6,615 bases of DNA from NCBI GenBank assembly GCA_050734915.1, contig JBOHUX010000131.1:1-6615 (forward strand), given 5' to 3'. Every line of letters begins with the position of its first letter. Position 1 is the first letter of the stretch. The notes beneath the pieces are model-generated. The model made no database searches and was not told the DNA's origin. It worked only from the letters and a program-made list of their open reading frames with translations. The position numbers and the translations under genes are program-made. This document shows, in pieces, positions 5,440 through 6,615 of the stretch. The stretch is from JBOHUX01 sp050734915. Its GTDB lineage: Bacteria; Chloroflexota; Dormibacteria; Dormibacterales; Dormibacteraceae.

Positions 5440-5532
5440 ATGGTTTGGAAGACAAAGCTGATCGGCCTCGCGACCGGCGTGGGCGTCCTCGCCGCGCTCG
5501 CGATCTCGTCTGGCGCCGGTTTCTGGACCTGA
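5440..5532 (+). CDS. Small hydrophobic peptide, 30 residues, unknown function
   Basis: A 30-codon gene that I do not recognise. It begins at ATG 5440 with AAAGGAG 9 bases upstream, the clearest Shine-Dalgarno on this strand of the window. An in-frame ATG at 5431 abuts the GGAG and is too close to be used. The peptide has a basic N-terminus (MVWKTK), an uninterrupted hydrophobic, Gly/Ala-rich core (residues 7-22, with G9xxxG13 and A11xxxG15 small-residue spacing) and a short tail, SSGAGFWT. It could be a single-helix membrane peptide. It could also be a secreted prepeptide, with Ser-Gly-Ala before Gly27 as a possible signal-peptidase site. A strong terminator begins 20 bases after the stop, so it appears monocistronic. 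Its neighbours are a divergent response regulator and a downstream GAF protein. Reality as a gene is well supported by ribosome site, composition and terminator; function is open. Confidence 0.7.
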   Translation: MVWKTKLIGLATGVGVLAALAISSGAGFWT

Positions 5533-5552
5533 GCCACCGCCTCTGACCATCG

Positions 5553-5614
5553 CTGCCGCCAGTCAGCTGGGTTCCTCTGAAAAGGGGCCCGTTGACTGGC
5601 GGCAGTTCCTTTTT
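5553..5614 (+). terminator. Strong intrinsic terminator after the small peptide gene
   Basis: The outer stem CTGCCGCCAGTCA (5553-5565) pairs perfectly with TGACTGGCGGCAG (5593-5605). Inside it, GGGTTCCT (5569-5576) pairs with AGGGGCCC (5583-5590) using two G-U pairs, closed by a 6-base loop. The two stems are joined by possible G-U and C-G pairs and one bulged base, giving about 23 base pairs in all. The tract TTCCTTTTT (5606-5614) follows directly. This isolates the peptide gene from the GAF gene. Confidence 0.93.
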
Positions 5615-5675
5615 CCGGGACGGACGCCGGCGCGCAAACCACCTGTTCCACGCTGCCCGTCCGCCGTCCATACTC

Positions 5676-5704
5676 TTGCGCGGGACGGATCACTCATCTA
5701 AAAC
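5676..5704 (+). promoter_or_regulatory. Possible promoter of the GAF protein gene
   Basis: TTGCGC (5676-5681) and TAAAAC (5699-5704, 4 of 6 to consensus) are separated by exactly 17 bases. The predicted start, about 5711, is only some 3 bases before the ATG at 5714. This gives a near-leaderless message and matches the absence of a Shine-Dalgarno there. The -35 is weak (3 of 6). Confidence 0.35.
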
Positions 5705-5713
5705 GACACCCAT

Positions 5714-6615
5714 ATGGCCAGAGCCCTGATCAGCAGCCGCACCAGCCGGCGCGCGGAGTCGGACGGCGTCATCGACGCCCTCCGCGCCTGCGGCACCGAG
5801 CAGGACGTGGTCCAGGTCCTCTACAGCGCCCTGCGTCCTCTCTTCGGCTACGAGGTGATCACGCTCCACATCCTCGACCGGGAGGGCTGGTACCACCACG
5901 TGGCCGTGGACGAGGGGGTCCTCCAGGACTCCCAGTACCGGCCCCTGGCGGACTCGGTGGTGGAGCCCTTCTACCGGAGCGGCGAGACCACCGTCCTCTA
6001 TCCGACGCTGGGACCGGCCGAGGAGGCGTCCAGCGTCACCTCCCGCGGCCCCGGCGGCTCCCGGCTCCCCCGCACCATCATCTGGGTGCCCATCCACCAC
6101 CAGGGCAACCTGATCGGGAGCGCGCTCTACCAGACCTACGCCAAGCGGGCGGTGCCGCGGGAGGAGCGCGACTTCCTGGTCGAGGTGCACGGCCACCTCG
6201 GGGTGCTGGTCTCCAACGCCCGCCTCAACGTCGTCACCCGGGACCAGGCCCTGCGGCTGGGGGCCCTCAACCAGGTCGCGCGGGCGCTGGCGTCCACCCT
6301 CGACGAGCGCGCCATCCTGGCCGCCCTGCGGTCCACCGTCAGCAGGGTCCTGCCCGTGGACCGGGTGGTGCTCGCCATCGCCGGCCCCGGGGACTTTGTC
6401 CGCACCCTCACCCACACCGCCCGCAGCTTCACCAGCCGGATCGTCTCCCTCGACAGCGCGGCGCTGGGCGAGGCGGGGCCGGCGCTGGCCGGCAGCAGCG
6501 TCACCATGAGGCAGCAGCCGGTCCGCGGCTCCCGCTTCGGCTCCGTGATCTGGATCCCCATGGTCCAGGCCGACGGGGCCCGGGGCGCGCTCTCGCTGCA
6601 GGCCTTCGAGGCGGG
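5714..6615 (+). CDS. Tandem-GAF signalling protein, N-terminal 300 residues, runs off the right edge
   Basis: The frame is open from ATG 5714 to the end of the window; a TAA in frame at 5699-5701 rules out any earlier start. No membrane segment is seen, so the visible part is cytoplasmic. GAF domain 1 covers about 18-172: DVVQVLYSALRPLFGYEVITLHIL (31-54) is the first helix and strand, and TIIWVPIHHQGNLIGSALYQ (121-140) is the typical central sheet. A helical linker with LNQVARALASTLDERAILAALRSTVSR (185-211) opens GAF domain 2, which continues with VDRVVLAI and SVIWIPMVQADGARGALSLQ (277-296). This layout is common in sensor histidine kinases, diguanylate cyclases and SpoIIE-type phosphatases. 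The output domain lies beyond the window, so the activity cannot be named. No Cys/His ligand set identifying a haem or nucleotide is evident. It is preceded by a terminator and its own possible promoter. Confidence 0.88.
   Translation, partial: MARALISSRTSRRAESDGVIDALRACGTEQDVVQVLYSALRPLFGYEVITLHILDREGWYHHVAVDEGVLQDSQYRPLADSVVEPFYRSGETTVLYPTLGPAEEASSVTSRGPGGSRLPRTIIWVPIHHQGNLIGSALYQTYAKRAVPREERDFLVEVHGHLGVLVSNARLNVVTRDQALRLGALNQVARALASTLDERAILAALRSTVSRVLPVDRVVLAIAGPGDFVRTLTHTARSFTSRIVSLDSAALGEAGPALAGSSVTMRQQPVRGSRFGSVIWIPMVQADGARGALSLQAFEA

Noticed and set aside
5616..5689. Nine-base direct repeat CGGGACGGA at 5616-5624 and 5681-5689 before the GAF gene
   Set aside because: Two short GC-rich copies 65 bases apart, with no further copy near them, are compatible with chance in this composition.
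5690..6415. 241-codon minus-strand frame opposite the GAF gene
   Set aside because: The plus-strand frame gives clear tandem GAF motifs; the minus frame is low-complexity and has no recognisable domain.

Overview
The window is very GC-rich (roughly 70% by eye), has tightly packed genes, and uses many GTG/TTG starts with little intergenic DNA. Several starts look leaderless. This base composition, the start usage and the protein families (DUF4012, DUF5317, DUF5519, a VapBC pair, GAF and OmpR-type signalling proteins) suggest a high-GC terrabacterial lineage. Dormibacterota, Chloroflexota or Actinomycetota would all fit. This is inference; nothing in the sequence fixes the phylum.

Layout, left to right. 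(1) 1-510, minus strand: the N-terminal 170 residues of elongation factor 4 (LepA), running off the left edge. (2) 582-2672, plus: a 696-residue membrane-anchored DUF4012 protein, divergent from lepA across a 71-base gap. (3) 2662-2994, minus: a small DUF5519 (luciferase-family domain) protein, converging on DUF4012 with an 11-base tail overlap. (4) 3067-3716, plus: a toxin-antitoxin pair, an RHH antitoxin and a PIN-domain ribonuclease with overlapping stop and start codons, behind a palindromic operator-promoter. (5) 3681-4319, minus: a DUF5317 membrane protein overlapping the vapC tail by 36 bases. (6) 4402-5133 (or to 5175), minus: a REC plus winged-helix response regulator. (7) 5176-5713: a less GC-rich regulatory stretch holding a 30-codon gene for a hydrophobic peptide, with a good ribosome binding site, a 15-base palindrome upstream and a long intrinsic terminator. 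(8) 5714-6615, plus: the first 300 residues of a tandem-GAF signalling protein, running off the right edge.

Functionally the window holds housekeeping translation (lepA), envelope-associated proteins of unknown role (DUF4012, DUF5317), a stress or addiction module (VapBC) and a putative signalling locus (response regulator / small peptide / GAF protein). The signalling locus is the most interesting part. A similar operator-like palindrome lies in front of both the response regulator and the small peptide gene, which suggests a small, possibly self-regulated circuit. No mobile element, CRISPR array, tRNA or rRNA was seen.
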